IMG/VR virus record: IMGVR_UViG_3300042992_001439
Coordinates: 1 to 36,079 of that record
Reading direction: 5' to 3' (one strand)
DNA: 36,079 nucleotides
Source of the DNA: a virus
The translations under genes were made by a program, and so were the position numbers. Numbering within the stretch: the first letter of the stretch is position 1; each line of letters begins with the position of its first letter. Shown one piece after another: positions 15,481-24,705 of the stretch. The notes beneath the pieces were generated by a model. That model was not told the origin of the DNA. It worked only from the letters and a program-made list of their open reading frames with translations, and made no database searches.

Positions 15481-16472
15481 GCGATAACCAAACTTCCTGA
15501 TGCGGTGAAAGTACGAATTGTGTATGAGCCAGAAGTTGTTTCTGTACCACCAGTGATTGTTCTTCCAGTTGCATCGGCTGTAAGGTAGCGCACGATTACC
15601 ACACCTGAGCCACCAGCCTGACCAGAAGTGTTGTTTGCACCTCCGCCACCACCTGTGTTGGTTCCTCCAGCCGTACCGTTAGGCGTGGCTTGATTGGCGT
15701 TCCCATTACCACCGCCACCTGAACCGCCAGTACCATGAGTTCTTCCAGAACTATAAGAACCGCCACCACCGCCACCTGCACGGAAGGTTGCTGTTCCGTT
15801 TATAGATGATTGGACACCAATTCCACCATCACCAGATTTACCTGCGGCACAGTTAGCACCTACTGCTCCAGCGCCACCACCACCTCCAGAGGTGTATTGC
15901 GAATTGCCCGAACCAGTACCACCCGCATAACCTTGGCTTGTTGTTCCAGCCGCACCAGTAATATAGTCACCACCACCGCCAGAACCGCCAGTTGCAGGAG
16001 CATACAGGCTACCGCAACCACCACCGCCACCACCCGTAGAAGTAATTGTGCTGAAAACTGAATTGGTTCCTGAACCACCAGCCCTATCAGTGACACCAGT
16101 GCCACCCGCTCCAATAGTGACTGTGTATGTGCCATTAGCAAGTGAAATCGCTGCTTCGGCAGAAGCACCACCACCTGATGTTTCACCAGAGACATTTGTG
16201 CGGTAACCACCTGCACCACCACCTCCACCAGAAGCGCCCGAAGACGTGTTGGCAGCACCACCAGCACCACCACCAGCAATAACTAGGTATTCAATAGGGA
16301 TATCTCGCAGATGTTGTGTGCCATTACTCCAACCATTTGACAAATAAACTTTCATCAAGTTTGTGTCTGTCTCAAATATTGTTTGTCCGACATAAGGCGC
16401 AGCAGGGCGTGTGGAACTAGTACACACACCTGGCTTCAATGAGCCAATACCGTAGCCAGAGTCAAGTCCCAT
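15477..16472 (-). CDS. Glycine-rich tail fibre (paralogue 2)
   Basis: 331 residues. Head: SLKPGVCTSSTRPAAPYVGQ and FETDTNLMKVYL. Body: EYLVIAGGGAGG, AGGYRTNVSGETSGGGASA, YTVTIGAGG, then alternating Gly runs, closing with GVVIVRYLTADATG and FTASGSLVIA. The C-terminal 50 residues are almost the same as in paralogues 1, 3 and 4. The start directly follows the stop of the 112-residue gene, so coupling is likely. Receptor binding is inferred from family. Confidence 0.78.
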   Translation of the reverse strand: MGLDSGYGIGSLKPGVCTSSTRPAAPYVGQTIFETDTNLMKVYLSNGWSNGTQHLRDIPIEYLVIAGGGAGGAANTSSGASGGGGGAGGYRTNVSGETSGGGASAEAAISLANGTYTVTIGAGGTGVTDRAGGSGTNSVFSTITSTGGGGGGCGSLYAPATGGSGGGGDYITGAAGTTSQGYAGGTGSGNSQYTSGGGGGAGAVGANCAAGKSGDGGIGVQSSINGTATFRAGGGGGGSYSSGRTHGTGGSGGGGNGNANQATPNGTAGGTNTGGGGGANNTSGQAGGSGVVIVRYLTADATGRTITGGTETTSGSYTIRTFTASGSLVIA

Positions 16473-16811
16473 TTAAGCCGTTTGTTTTTCCCAGCCAACA
16501 GCCGTTACCGTAACTTTGGCGGCGGTATCTGATAATCCTTGTAATGTCTCACCAGCCGCTAGAACAATGGCGGTATCCCAAATCATCACGTCATTAGCGC
16601 CAATAGGGAGGGATGACATTAGACGGTTTGCGGCAGTAGCCGCAGAACCAATAGCCAAAGTGACCGTGCGGTCAACGGTATCCGTGTTGCAAATAACAAC
16701 CTGTTTAATGATGTCAGCGTACCCTGTAGCGGCTGTGGCAATAACTGTGGTTGTGGTGCCTAACTGTACTGGTCCACCTAGTCGTGCTTCGTTTCTGTCG
16801 CCGATAGCCAT
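16473..16811 (-). CDS. Small beta-rich tail protein
   Basis: 112 residues with AGGAGC ahead of the ATG. It forms a single beta domain (QVVICNTDTVDRTVTLAIGS, then VMIWDTAIVLAAGETLQG), similar in pattern to the 123-residue protein at 25894-26265 and to the second half of the protein at 21295-21972. Such stand-alone domains are frequent between fibre genes of aquatic phages. Probable fibre accessory or short tip subunit; no enzyme motif. Confidence 0.65.
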   Translation of the reverse strand: MAIGDRNEARLGGPVQLGTTTTVIATAATGYADIIKQVVICNTDTVDRTVTLAIGSAATAANRLMSSLPIGANDVMIWDTAIVLAAGETLQGLSDTAAKVTVTAVGWEKQTA

Positions 16812-17126
16812 TTATGCTCCTATGGTCATTGTCATAATTGCGCCTTCGGTTGTAGTGGACAAGCCTCCCGAGGGTGGTATGTCTGCCCATTTTACACCAG
16901 CAGCAGTGGATGAATCCGCCATCAGTACATAGTCGTTTGTTGCACTTGTTGCCAATTTTGCCGCTGTTATAGCGTTAGTAGCAATTTTATCAGTAGTTAC
17001 TGCACCCGTAGCGATTGAGGATTCGCCTAAGACGATAACCCATGCTGTGCCGTTGTACATCCATGTTGTTGATCCAACAGTGAATTGGTCGTTGTTAGAT
17101 GGTGAGTTAGGAAAATCTATAGCCAT
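16812..17126 (-). CDS. Short fibre with FPNSP head module
   Basis: 104 residues: head IDFPNSPSNNDQFTVGSTTW, followed by a short stalk with VTTDKIATNAITAAKLATSA, and a small end (SSTAAGVKWADIPPSGG, then MTMTIGA). It has the same head as the two larger fibres upstream but no Gly-rich tip. The end resembles the C-terminus of the 904-residue fibre (STATGLKWSTP ... AMAIVFGG). Its start overlaps the previous stop (TAATG). Confidence 0.7.
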   Translation of the reverse strand: MAIDFPNSPSNNDQFTVGSTTWMYNGTAWVIVLGESSIATGAVTTDKIATNAITAAKLATSATNDYVLMADSSTAAGVKWADIPPSGGLSTTTEGAIMTMTIGA

Positions 17127-18598
17127 TATGCGACCACCAAACTTCCTGATGCTAAGAATGTTCTAACGGTGTAAGAGCCAGAGGTTGTTTCAGTACCACC
17201 TGTAATAGTGGAACCTGAAGCGTCTGCTGTCAGATAACGAACTATAACTACACCTGAACCACCAGCGGCACCATTGCTGTAACTAGAAAACAAATCGCCT
17301 CCACCTCCGCCACCGCCCGTGTTTGCCGTGCCAGCGACCGAAAGGCTGGTTGTTCGTTTCGCGCCATTACCGCCTCCGCCAGAACCACCAGCGCCAACAG
17401 AAATACTGTTGCCGCAAGCACCACCACCGCCGCCTCCACGAGTTACAGCGGTACCAGTTATGGACGAACTAACGCCATTTCCACCAGAAGTTGTTCCAAC
17501 AGCACCAGCACCGCCACCACCTCCACCTCTGTATCCTTCGTTGGTGGGTGTGTTGTTTCCTGCACCTCCTGCGTAACCTTGGCTAGAGGTTCCTGCACCA
17601 CCAGCACCAACGTTGTATGAGGCACCACCACCCGAACCGCCAGAAGAACCATTAGCGCTAAGTCCGCCACCGCCACCACCGCCTGTTGAAGTGATAGTTG
17701 AAAAGACAGATGAAGCGCCGTTGGTACCATTTACAAGTTGAGAAGTGGACCCAGCACCACCAGCACCAACTGTGACTGTATAGGTTGCTGGGGTGATAGA
17801 AAAAGACGCTTCGGCAGAGGCACCACCACCCGATGTAGCCCCACTTACATTTGTCCGATAACCACCAGCACCACCACCGCCTGAAGCCTCCCCACCACCG
17901 CCAGCACCACCAGCAATGACGAGGTATTCAATTGAAAGGCTTGCTGTAGTAAATGAAACGGCAGAGGATTCTGATGAGCCAGCACCCAAAGCGTTTACCG
18001 CTTTAAGTTTTACATTGTAAGCAGTACCAACAGCAAGACCAGTAATAGTGATTGGACTTGTGCCATCCGCTGGTGAAAGTGCTGTGTAGGAACCGTATGT
18101 TGTACCACCGTTAGTGGAAAGAGCATATTGGTAGTTTGTAATTGCCGAACCACCATCACCACCAGCGGAGAACGTAAGTGTGACTGAACTAGAGGTAGGA
18201 GAACCTGAGACTGCTACGGAAGTAGGGGCACCTGTCGGCACTGTTGTAATTGCAACAACCCAAGCACTACCATCCCATCGCTGTAGTTGGCTTGTGTCAG
18301 TAAGAAAAATGAATTGACCAGTAAAAGGTGAAGGAATAACAGCAGAACGGTTAGCCGTAGTAGTGACTGTAATACCCGAAAGCCCAGAAGCGAGTTTGGC
18401 TTGGGTTACTGCGCCATCATTAATCTTGGCTTCAGTGACAGCATTAGAAGCAATCTTTGCCGCTGTTACTTCACTTGTAGGAATAGTATAAGAGTTAGCA
18501 GTGATTAGGTTCCAAGTGGTGCCGTTAAAGATCCACTTCTTTCCACCTGACGTGAAAGAATCATTTGTGGCTGGGGAGTCGGGAAAGTTAATAGGCAT
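17126..18598 (-). CDS. Large glycine-rich tail fibre with FNIII domain (paralogue 3)
   Basis: 490 residues. Order: FPDSPATNDSFTSGGKKW head; a stalk with VTAAKIASNAVTEAKINDGA; a WDGSAW segment; a fibronectin type III domain at about 130-225 (PTSVAVSGSPTSSSVTLTF, then GLAVGTAYNVKLKAVNALG); then the EYLVIAGGAGGG Gly-rich tip ending VIVRYLTADASG and FLASGSLVVA. Only this Gly-rich paralogue has an FNIII spacer. Overlaps by TAATG at both ends. Probable adhesin. Confidence 0.78.
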   Translation of the reverse strand: MPINFPDSPATNDSFTSGGKKWIFNGTTWNLITANSYTIPTSEVTAAKIASNAVTEAKINDGAVTQAKLASGLSGITVTTTANRSAVIPSPFTGQFIFLTDTSQLQRWDGSAWVVAITTVPTGAPTSVAVSGSPTSSSVTLTFSAGGDGGSAITNYQYALSTNGGTTYGSYTALSPADGTSPITITGLAVGTAYNVKLKAVNALGAGSSESSAVSFTTASLSIEYLVIAGGAGGGGEASGGGGAGGYRTNVSGATSGGGASAEASFSITPATYTVTVGAGGAGSTSQLVNGTNGASSVFSTITSTGGGGGGGLSANGSSGGSGGGASYNVGAGGAGTSSQGYAGGAGNNTPTNEGYRGGGGGGAGAVGTTSGGNGVSSSITGTAVTRGGGGGGACGNSISVGAGGSGGGGNGAKRTTSLSVAGTANTGGGGGGGDLFSSYSNGAAGGSGVVIVRYLTADASGSTITGGTETTSGSYTVRTFLASGSLVVA

Positions 18599-19830
18599 TA
18601 TGTGATAACCAAACTTCCCGAAGATGTGAAAGTACGAACTGTATAAGTACCATAAGTCGTTGGGGTGCCACCAGTGATGGTTAAACCTGAAGCCTCTGTG
18701 GTTGTATAGCGCACGATTACAACACCAGAACCACCAGCACCACCCCTTAGTCCACCACCATTACCAGAACCAATACCACCAGCGCCACCGCCACCACCGC
18801 CAGTATTCTCCGTGCCTGAAGTGGCTGTTCCAGAACCTTTAATACCCGCACCACCACCGCCAGTTCCTCCTGAGCCAGCAGTCCCAGCCGATGCGTTGTA
18901 GGCACCTCCTCCACCACCGCCAGCACGAGTTGTTGCTGTACCAGTGATTGTGGAAGAAACACCAGTGCCTCCACTCCCTCCAGCAGTGCTACCAGCCACA
19001 CCAGCAGCACCAGCACCACCACCTCCTCCACCGCAATACGCTGACCCAGTACTGGACCCTGACCCCCCTGCGTAACCTTGATTTGCGGTGCCAGCACCAC
19101 CAGCGGCAGTTTCACCGCCACCGCCACCGCCAGAACCACCAACTAATCCTGCCGTGACAGAGCCTGCATTATAAGAACCACCTCCACCACCCCCAGTTGA
19201 AGTGATGGTTGAAAAAGCAGAAGACGAGCCACTGACTCCAGTTACGCCGCTATCTATTGTTGGTGCTGCGCCACCCGCACCAACCGTAACCGTGTAGGTT
19301 CCGGGGACAACCGTCATTGATGCCTCAGCGGAAGCACCACCACCAGATGTGGCGCTATTTACATTCGTTCGGTATCCACCAGCACCACCGCCAGCAGCAT
19401 ATGAAGTACCTCCTGAGCCACCACCTGCAATGACTAGGTATTCTAAAGTCAGTGCAATAGAGTGCGAAGTACCAACGCTCCAACCAGCCGACAAATACAC
19501 TTTAATTCTATTTGTATCAGTCTCAAAAATCGTTTGACCTATAAAAGGCGATGCAGGTTTTGTTGACGATGTGCAAATGGTAATGCCACTCAAAGTTGTG
19601 TGAAGTTTCGCTTGCGTAACAGCGTTGGCGGCAATATCTGCCTCTACAACGGCTCCAGCAGCAATCTTTGCACTAGTTATAGCACTATCGGCTAGTTCAG
19701 TTGTGCCGATAGAACCAGCCGCCGCAACAGTGCCTGTAATTTCCCAAATCGTTCCTGACCATGACCAAGTACGCGCACCTACCGTGTAGGTATCACCAAC
19801 GCTTGGAGAGGCGGGAAAAGTAAGGGACAT
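18598..19830 (-). CDS. Glycine-rich tail fibre (paralogue 4)
   Basis: 410 residues. Head FPASPSVGDTYTVGARTW; stalk with TTELADSAITSAKIAAGAVV and NAVTQAKLHTTLSG; then CTSSTKPASPFIGQ and FETDTNRIKVYL; then EYLVIAGGGSGG and a tip of very long Gly runs, ending VIVRYTTTEASG and FTSSGSLVIT. It joins both head modules (FPxSP and CTSSxxPASP) in one chain, showing the modules are serial parts rather than alternatives. Probable adhesin. Confidence 0.78.
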   Translation of the reverse strand: MSLTFPASPSVGDTYTVGARTWSWSGTIWEITGTVAAAGSIGTTELADSAITSAKIAAGAVVEADIAANAVTQAKLHTTLSGITICTSSTKPASPFIGQTIFETDTNRIKVYLSAGWSVGTSHSIALTLEYLVIAGGGSGGTSYAAGGGAGGYRTNVNSATSGGGASAEASMTVVPGTYTVTVGAGGAAPTIDSGVTGVSGSSSAFSTITSTGGGGGGSYNAGSVTAGLVGGSGGGGGGETAAGGAGTANQGYAGGSGSSTGSAYCGGGGGGAGAAGVAGSTAGGSGGTGVSSTITGTATTRAGGGGGGAYNASAGTAGSGGTGGGGAGIKGSGTATSGTENTGGGGGGAGGIGSGNGGGLRGGAGGSGVVIVRYTTTEASGLTITGGTPTTYGTYTVRTFTSSGSLVIT

Positions 19831-19833
19831 CTA

Positions 19834-20202
19834 TTATTCCGACGGAATAACGATTTCTACCCACTCTTGCTCTTCTTCGTCCCAACTGTACATGCCCTCT
19901 GCTGGGCGGGCAACTGGTGCTTCCCATTCGGTGGTTTCTGTATCAAGAGTCCAAGAAGGGTAAGGCTTAGGGGCGATGTACGCATTTAGGGCGGAATCAT
20001 ACTTGTAGCCGATACCTGCGTAGCGGGCACGCATGTTGCCGTTGTACGAGGTCTGCTTCCACGTTCCACCCAAAAGGTTGCGACAGAATTCAGCGCCTAC
20101 AGCCTCTGATTCGTTGCCCTCTGCGTCTTTGCAATCATCGTTAGATACCACGATGACTCGCAATACGATGTTGTCTTCACCGATTTCTGCAAAATGTGCC
20201 AT
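19834..20202 (-). CDS. Conserved T4-like phage structural-region protein
   Basis: 122 residues, AGGAGC site. The opening MAHFAEIGEDNIVLRVIVVS, the middle TWKQTSYNGNMRARYAG and PKPYPSWTLD, and the acidic end with YSWDEEEQEWVE match a protein widely conserved in marine and freshwater myoviruses near tail genes. It is acidic, single-domain, and has no enzyme motif. It may assist fibre folding or be a virion part. This is one of the best signs that the phage is a relative of T4-like aquatic phages. Confidence 0.72.
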   Translation of the reverse strand: MAHFAEIGEDNIVLRVIVVSNDDCKDAEGNESEAVGAEFCRNLLGGTWKQTSYNGNMRARYAGIGYKYDSALNAYIAPKPYPSWTLDTETTEWEAPVARPAEGMYSWDEEEQEWVEIVIPSE

Positions 20203-20266
20203 ATTTCTTTGCTCCTGTTGTTGTGTATATTTTACACTGTTTTGTGTTGTTGATTTTTTTGAATGC

Positions 20267-21295
20267 CTAAAAGGTTATGCTTCCCGAGGCGGTAAAAGTA
20301 TATATTCTGTAGCCACCTGCTGTTGTTACGGTTGGCGAACCAGTAGTTGCTGTCGCGAGTGTATTGGTATCTGAGTAACGCAAAATAACAACGCCCGAAC
20401 CACCGTTGCCACCAGTTCCCGTTGCACCACCAGCACCACCGCCACCGCCTCCACCTGTGTTGTTTCCTCCAGCACCGCCTAGTTGACCTGCCCCAGAAGC
20501 GCCATTGCCTCCATTCGCCGTTCCTCCAGTTCCGCCAGTTCCTGCTGTTGATGCGGTTGAGGCTCCTCCTCCTCCTCCTCCAGATCCTCCAAAGCCTCCC
20601 AAAACTGCATTGTATGTGCCAGACCCACCACCACCTGCGTAGTAATATGAAGTACCTGTTATGGAACTTTGCTGTCCTACACCGCCATCTCGGCGTGTAT
20701 CATCATAAGATAAGGCACGATTTAATGCCGCAGCCCCCGCGCCACCTCCACCAGCGCCTGACGCATTGGTTTGACCTGCTCGTGCACCAACGGAACCACC
20801 TGCATAACCTTGTCCTGTTGTTCCAGCGCCACCCGCACCTGAGCCAGCAGAGTTATCTCCACCAGCACCGCCTCCCGAACCGCCAGCAATTCCTGTTATC
20901 GTTCCACTACCTTGCCATGTCCCACCACCACCACCACCGAGTGATGTAATTGAACCAAAAACAGAATTTTGACCGACTGCCCCTCGGGCATCTGAGGCAC
21001 CACCAGCACCACCTCCACCAATAGTTACTGTGTATGAAACCCCTGGGCTGACAGCAAGAACGGATTCAGCCGAAGAACCACCACCTGATGTAGCACCAGA
21101 AACGCTTGTTCTGAATCCGCCAGCACCACCACCACCGCCAACATGAGAACCGCCACCACCACCGCCAGCAACAACAAGATATTCAACACCTGATGGGGCA
21201 CCCGGTAGCAACTGTTGTTGAATAGCAGTAAGGCTCAGTATGCCGCTTTTGCTACTTCTCTTCGGCCCAATAGAACCACCCGGTCCTCTAGCCAT
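20267..21295 (-). CDS. Glycine-rich tail fibre (paralogue 5)
   Basis: 342 residues. It has a short basic N-terminus (GPGGSIGPKRSSKSG) instead of the head modules of paralogues 1-4, then EYLVVAGGGGGG, FRTSVSGATSGGG, YTVTIGGGGAGG and long Gly runs. The end differs: VVILRYSDTN and YRIYTFTASGSITF, shared with paralogue 6. So two subfamilies exist in the window. The start overlaps the upstream stop by one base. Probable adhesin. Confidence 0.78.
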   Translation of the reverse strand: MARGPGGSIGPKRSSKSGILSLTAIQQQLLPGAPSGVEYLVVAGGGGGGSHVGGGGGAGGFRTSVSGATSGGGSSAESVLAVSPGVSYTVTIGGGGAGGASDARGAVGQNSVFGSITSLGGGGGGTWQGSGTITGIAGGSGGGAGGDNSAGSGAGGAGTTGQGYAGGSVGARAGQTNASGAGGGGAGAAALNRALSYDDTRRDGGVGQQSSITGTSYYYAGGGGSGTYNAVLGGFGGSGGGGGGASTASTAGTGGTGGTANGGNGASGAGQLGGAGGNNTGGGGGGGAGGATGTGGNGGSGVVILRYSDTNTLATATTGSPTVTTAGGYRIYTFTASGSITF

Positions 21296-21972
21296 TAACT
21301 AATCTCCTCATAACTACATACTGCTTCAAGGTCAGAGTTGGCAGATGCGGTAAGGCGCAAATCATCGCCTTCTTCTAGATAAATAGATTTACTAATGACA
21401 TCTAGTGTTGCGTCTGCTGGGACAGAGACAGTGTGGGCAAGTTCATAAGCAACACCCGAACGATACAAAGCAACTGAAATATCTGCGGCGGTGGCACCGT
21501 CTACGTTCGCTACATACAAGGCATTGATTTTAAGCACCTTGCCTGAGTTGCTTGCCGTACCAGTGATATTGATCGTTCCAGCCATAGCGGAATGGTGTTG
21601 GCAAGCATAGTAAAGAGTGCTTGGAGCATCAGCAGGAACCTGATAGGTGATATAGCCGAGTTCGGTACCGTTGTTTGTAATGCCAGAAGTGACAACATTG
21701 GCTGCGTTATACGCGCCCGATGATGTTTGAATCCAGAACGGGTGACCAACTGCGCTTACTTGAATAGTGTAAGTTGCGCCACGAACAAAAGCAAGAGTTG
21801 CGTTATTTGAACCGCCGACAACATATGCAGATGATCCGCTTGCTGTAACAACAGTTGTTGTTCCTGCGCTACTACCCTCGTTTTTGACGATAGGTGTAGC
21901 CGTAGTCGTGACAGCAAGAACTGCTGTTTTACCCTTAATGGTCGTTACGCCTACGATATTTGGTGCTGACAT
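21295..21972 (-). CDS. T4-like tail protein with inserted cupredoxin-like domain
   Basis: 225 residues. Residues 1-33 (MSAPNIVGVTTIKGKTAVLA) and 142-225 (KVLKINALYVANVDGATAAD ... VCSYEEIS) look like one small beta-fold known from tail proteins of T4-like aquatic phages. Residues about 40-138 are an extra domain with the pattern of a blue-copper protein: H77 in VGHPFWIQT, then C124, H127 and M130 in YYACQHHSAMAG. The 47-residue His-to-Cys spacing equals that of plastocyanin, and C-x2-H-x2-M is as in amicyanin. Copper binding is therefore plausible but unproven. GAGGAT precedes the ATG; TAATG overlap downstream. Confidence 0.72.
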   Translation of the reverse strand: MSAPNIVGVTTIKGKTAVLAVTTTATPIVKNEGSSAGTTTVVTASGSSAYVVGGSNNATLAFVRGATYTIQVSAVGHPFWIQTSSGAYNAANVVTSGITNNGTELGYITYQVPADAPSTLYYACQHHSAMAGTINITGTASNSGKVLKINALYVANVDGATAADISVALYRSGVAYELAHTVSVPADATLDVISKSIYLEEGDDLRLTASANSDLEAVCSYEEIS

Positions 21973-21975
21973 GAT

Positions 21976-24690
21976 TTATCCTCCGAAGACAATTGCCATA
22001 GCAATTGCCTTGCCTGTTGATGCATACTCCGTGGGAGTACTCCATTTTAGACCAGTTGCTGTAGACGAATCTACTGTAAGAACTTGGTTGGCTGAACCTG
22101 CTGTAAGCCCGCCAAGTGTGTTATCGGCAGTTCCTACAAGAAGGTCACCTTTAGCGTTAATGGTGTTTACTAGTGCGCTAAATGGGGATGCTCCTACTTC
22201 AATCCAGTTTGTTCCGTAATAGACATATGTTCCACCCGTGAGCGAGTTGAACCATATCTGCCCAGAAACAGGGGAGGCTGGGGCGGTATCTTGCACGCTC
22301 GCGGTTACACCTGATGCACCGATTTCAATCCACGAAGAATCGTAATAAACGAAGGTTTGTGCAGTATCGGTATCAAACCACATACTTCCTTCAAGAGGTG
22401 ACGCTGGTGCGGAAGAACTGGACACCATTCGTGCGCCCGTACCGATACCGCCGACTTCAATCCAAGATGAGTCATAGTAAACAAATGTTTTTCCGTTAGT
22501 TGATTGGAACCAGATTTGACCAGCAGTAGGTGATGCGGGCGCGGTGTCAGAAATTGTTGCACCACCAGCGCCTAGGTTGCTATAAACAGATCCGTCGTTG
22601 GTGAATTCCCATTTATCGTTGGTTTCGTTCCAGCGAATAAGAACATTCGCAGACGTACCACGCTCAACTTCTATGCCAGCATTTTCTGTAGGAGTTGATG
22701 TGACATTGTTGTTGAGAATAATGATGTTGTCATCAACGGTTAATGTTTCCGTGTTGATTGATGTCGTTGTTCCCGAGACTGTTAGATTCCCCGAGACTGT
22801 AAGGTCGTTTGCTGTTGCCGTTCCAGTGAAGGTCGGTGAAGCAAGTGGGGCGAAACCAGATATTGATGCGCCAGAAGGAATTGTTACCGTGCCAGTAAAA
22901 GTTGGTGAAGCGAGTAGCGCATAACCCGCCGCATTCACCCAAGCAGTTCCGTTCCATTTAAGCAAATCGCCGTTTTGAACCGAGGTAATTGTTACATCAT
23001 TAATGTCATCAATGGAACTAATTGTTGTACCAGTGTTATCGGCGGCATTAGCCCAAGCGGTTCCGTTCCATTTGAGAACTTGACCACTACTTACCGAAGT
23101 AATTGTTACGTCACCAATGTCATCCAAGGTGTTGATAGTTGGAATAGTTCCGTTAACCCAGCGAGTTCCATCAAATTTCAGGAATTGACCGTTTACCGGG
23201 TTGGTGAATAAAACATCGGAAAGGTCAGTTAAATCTTCTACAAGGTCTTGTTCGCCAGTTACCTGCAACCATTGTGTTCCGTAATAGACATATGTTTCTA
23301 ATGTTGAAGAATTAAACCAAATTTGTCCTTGTAACGGCGACGTTGGCGATGTCGCAGAAATTGCCGCACCACCAGAACCGATGTCTCTATATATTGTGCC
23401 GTCATTTGTGAATTCCCATTTATCTGCTGATTCATTCCAACGGAGTAGAACATTGGCGCTTGTTCCGCGTTCAACTTCTATTCCCGCGTTTTCTGTAGGT
23501 GAACCCGTAACATTGTTGTTGAGAATAATAATGTTGTCGTCAACGGTCAGTGTTTCTGTGTTGATTGAAGTTGATGTCCCTGAAACCACAAGGTTTCCTG
23601 AGACTGTAAGGTTGTTTGTTGTTACTGTGCCCGTAAATGTTGGTGAAGCCAAATCTGCTTTTAATGCGTCTGCGGTAGTGACAAATGCTGTGGTAGCAAC
23701 TTTTGTTGTGCTATCAGCAGCCGTTTGCGTTGTGGCAACGGTGCCCGTAGGAAGTGTTACCGTTCCTGTAAAGGTAGGACTTGCAAGGTTCGCTTTTAGG
23801 TCAAGAGCAGTTTGTTGTGCAGTGGAAACTGGTTTAGCGGTATCTGCCGTATTATCTACCAAGCCAAGCCCAACATCCCCCTTAACGATCCCTGTGGGAG
23901 TATTAATAACTGGTGATGTGAGTGTTTTATTTGTTAGTGTTTGTGTTGTGTCGGTTCCAACCATGGTTGTGGTTGCGTCAGGGATCGTGATGGTTCTGTC
24001 AGCGGTTGGGTCAACAACTGTGAGTATTGTCTCAAAATTGTCGGCAGTTGTTCCTTCAAAAACCACTTGATTTTGAACATTTACAGCAGTGCTATTTATG
24101 GTTGTTGTTGTACCAGAAACAGTTAAGTTGCCAGCGACTGTCAAGTCGTTGAAAGTTACGTTACTGTTTGTGGCAACTTCTTGACCAATAGCAATAGTCG
24201 GTGTTGCTGTTTCGCCCGAGTTGTTGGAAAGAGTGACGCCTGTGCCTGCGACAAGCGAGGAAACATAATCTCCAGTTGTCTTAGTTCCAAGAGCAACGGT
24301 GTTATCAGGGATCGTTACTGTTCCTGTGAAAGTCGGCGAAGCCAAAGGTGCCTTAGCATCAAACTGTGTTTGGATTGCGCTAGTTACCCCATCCAAGTAA
24401 CCGATTTCTGTGTCCGTTACGTTTGCTACTCTTGCCTGAATTGTGCTTGTGTTAACAGAAACGGTAGGGGTGGCACTTTCCCCAGAGTTGTTCGCAAGAG
24501 TTATTCCTGTGCCAGCAACAAGCGCCAATACGTAGGCACCTGAAGTGCCGGAACCAAGGGCGATGTCCCCTACGACTCCTCCTGCTTGTACTTGTGTGAT
24601 CCATTTCCCGCCAGAATAAACCCAAGTTTTATCACCGACCGTAAACGTGTCTCCACCCGTTGGCGAGTCGGGGAAATTCATGGCAGCCAT
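21976..24690 (-). CDS. Long modular tail fibre (904 residues)
   Basis: Head MNFPDSPTGGDTFTVGDKTW; then repeated fibre segments (ASPTFTGTVT, SGNLTVSGTTTTIN, DTAKPVSTAQQTALDLKANL). A block of about 120 residues (ETLTVDDNIIILNNNV, IEVERGTSANVL, then a QIWFNSS unit) occurs twice. Units of the type ASPxxGQIWFxS ... TYVYYGTxWxEVG occur five times in the C-terminal half, and WNGTAWxNA units twice. The end is STATGLKWSTPTEYASTG with AMAIVFGG. The pattern fits a long beta-fibre of a T4-like phage. Few charged patches and no enzyme motif. It probably forms a trimeric stalk that carries smaller adhesins. Confidence 0.82.
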   Translation of the reverse strand: MAAMNFPDSPTGGDTFTVGDKTWVYSGGKWITQVQAGGVVGDIALGSGTSGAYVLALVAGTGITLANNSGESATPTVSVNTSTIQARVANVTDTEIGYLDGVTSAIQTQFDAKAPLASPTFTGTVTIPDNTVALGTKTTGDYVSSLVAGTGVTLSNNSGETATPTIAIGQEVATNSNVTFNDLTVAGNLTVSGTTTTINSTAVNVQNQVVFEGTTADNFETILTVVDPTADRTITIPDATTTMVGTDTTQTLTNKTLTSPVINTPTGIVKGDVGLGLVDNTADTAKPVSTAQQTALDLKANLASPTFTGTVTLPTGTVATTQTAADSTTKVATTAFVTTADALKADLASPTFTGTVTTNNLTVSGNLVVSGTSTSINTETLTVDDNIIILNNNVTGSPTENAGIEVERGTSANVLLRWNESADKWEFTNDGTIYRDIGSGGAAISATSPTSPLQGQIWFNSSTLETYVYYGTQWLQVTGEQDLVEDLTDLSDVLFTNPVNGQFLKFDGTRWVNGTIPTINTLDDIGDVTITSVSSGQVLKWNGTAWANAADNTGTTISSIDDINDVTITSVQNGDLLKWNGTAWVNAAGYALLASPTFTGTVTIPSGASISGFAPLASPTFTGTATANDLTVSGNLTVSGTTTSINTETLTVDDNIIILNNNVTSTPTENAGIEVERGTSANVLIRWNETNDKWEFTNDGSVYSNLGAGGATISDTAPASPTAGQIWFQSTNGKTFVYYDSSWIEVGGIGTGARMVSSSSAPASPLEGSMWFDTDTAQTFVYYDSSWIEIGASGVTASVQDTAPASPVSGQIWFNSLTGGTYVYYGTNWIEVGASPFSALVNTINAKGDLLVGTADNTLGGLTAGSANQVLTVDSSTATGLKWSTPTEYASTGKAIAMAIVFGG

Positions 24691-24705
24691 TTGTTGTGCC
24701 TTTAC

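Noticed and set aside
20223-20237. GTGTA...TACAC inverted repeat in the 64-base gap
   Set aside because: Five-base AT-rich arms without a T run; too weak for a terminator.
20422-20949. His/Leu-rich plus-strand ORF, 175 residues
   Set aside because: Shadow of a Gly-rich fibre gene; long open antisense frames are expected there because GGN codons rarely give stops. The same holds for similar Pro/His-rich ORFs at 14026-14696, 17319-17576 and 25005-25526.
23381-24070. 229-residue Val/Ser-rich plus-strand ORF
   Set aside because: Antisense to the 904-residue fibre; no ribosome binding site and low-complexity content.
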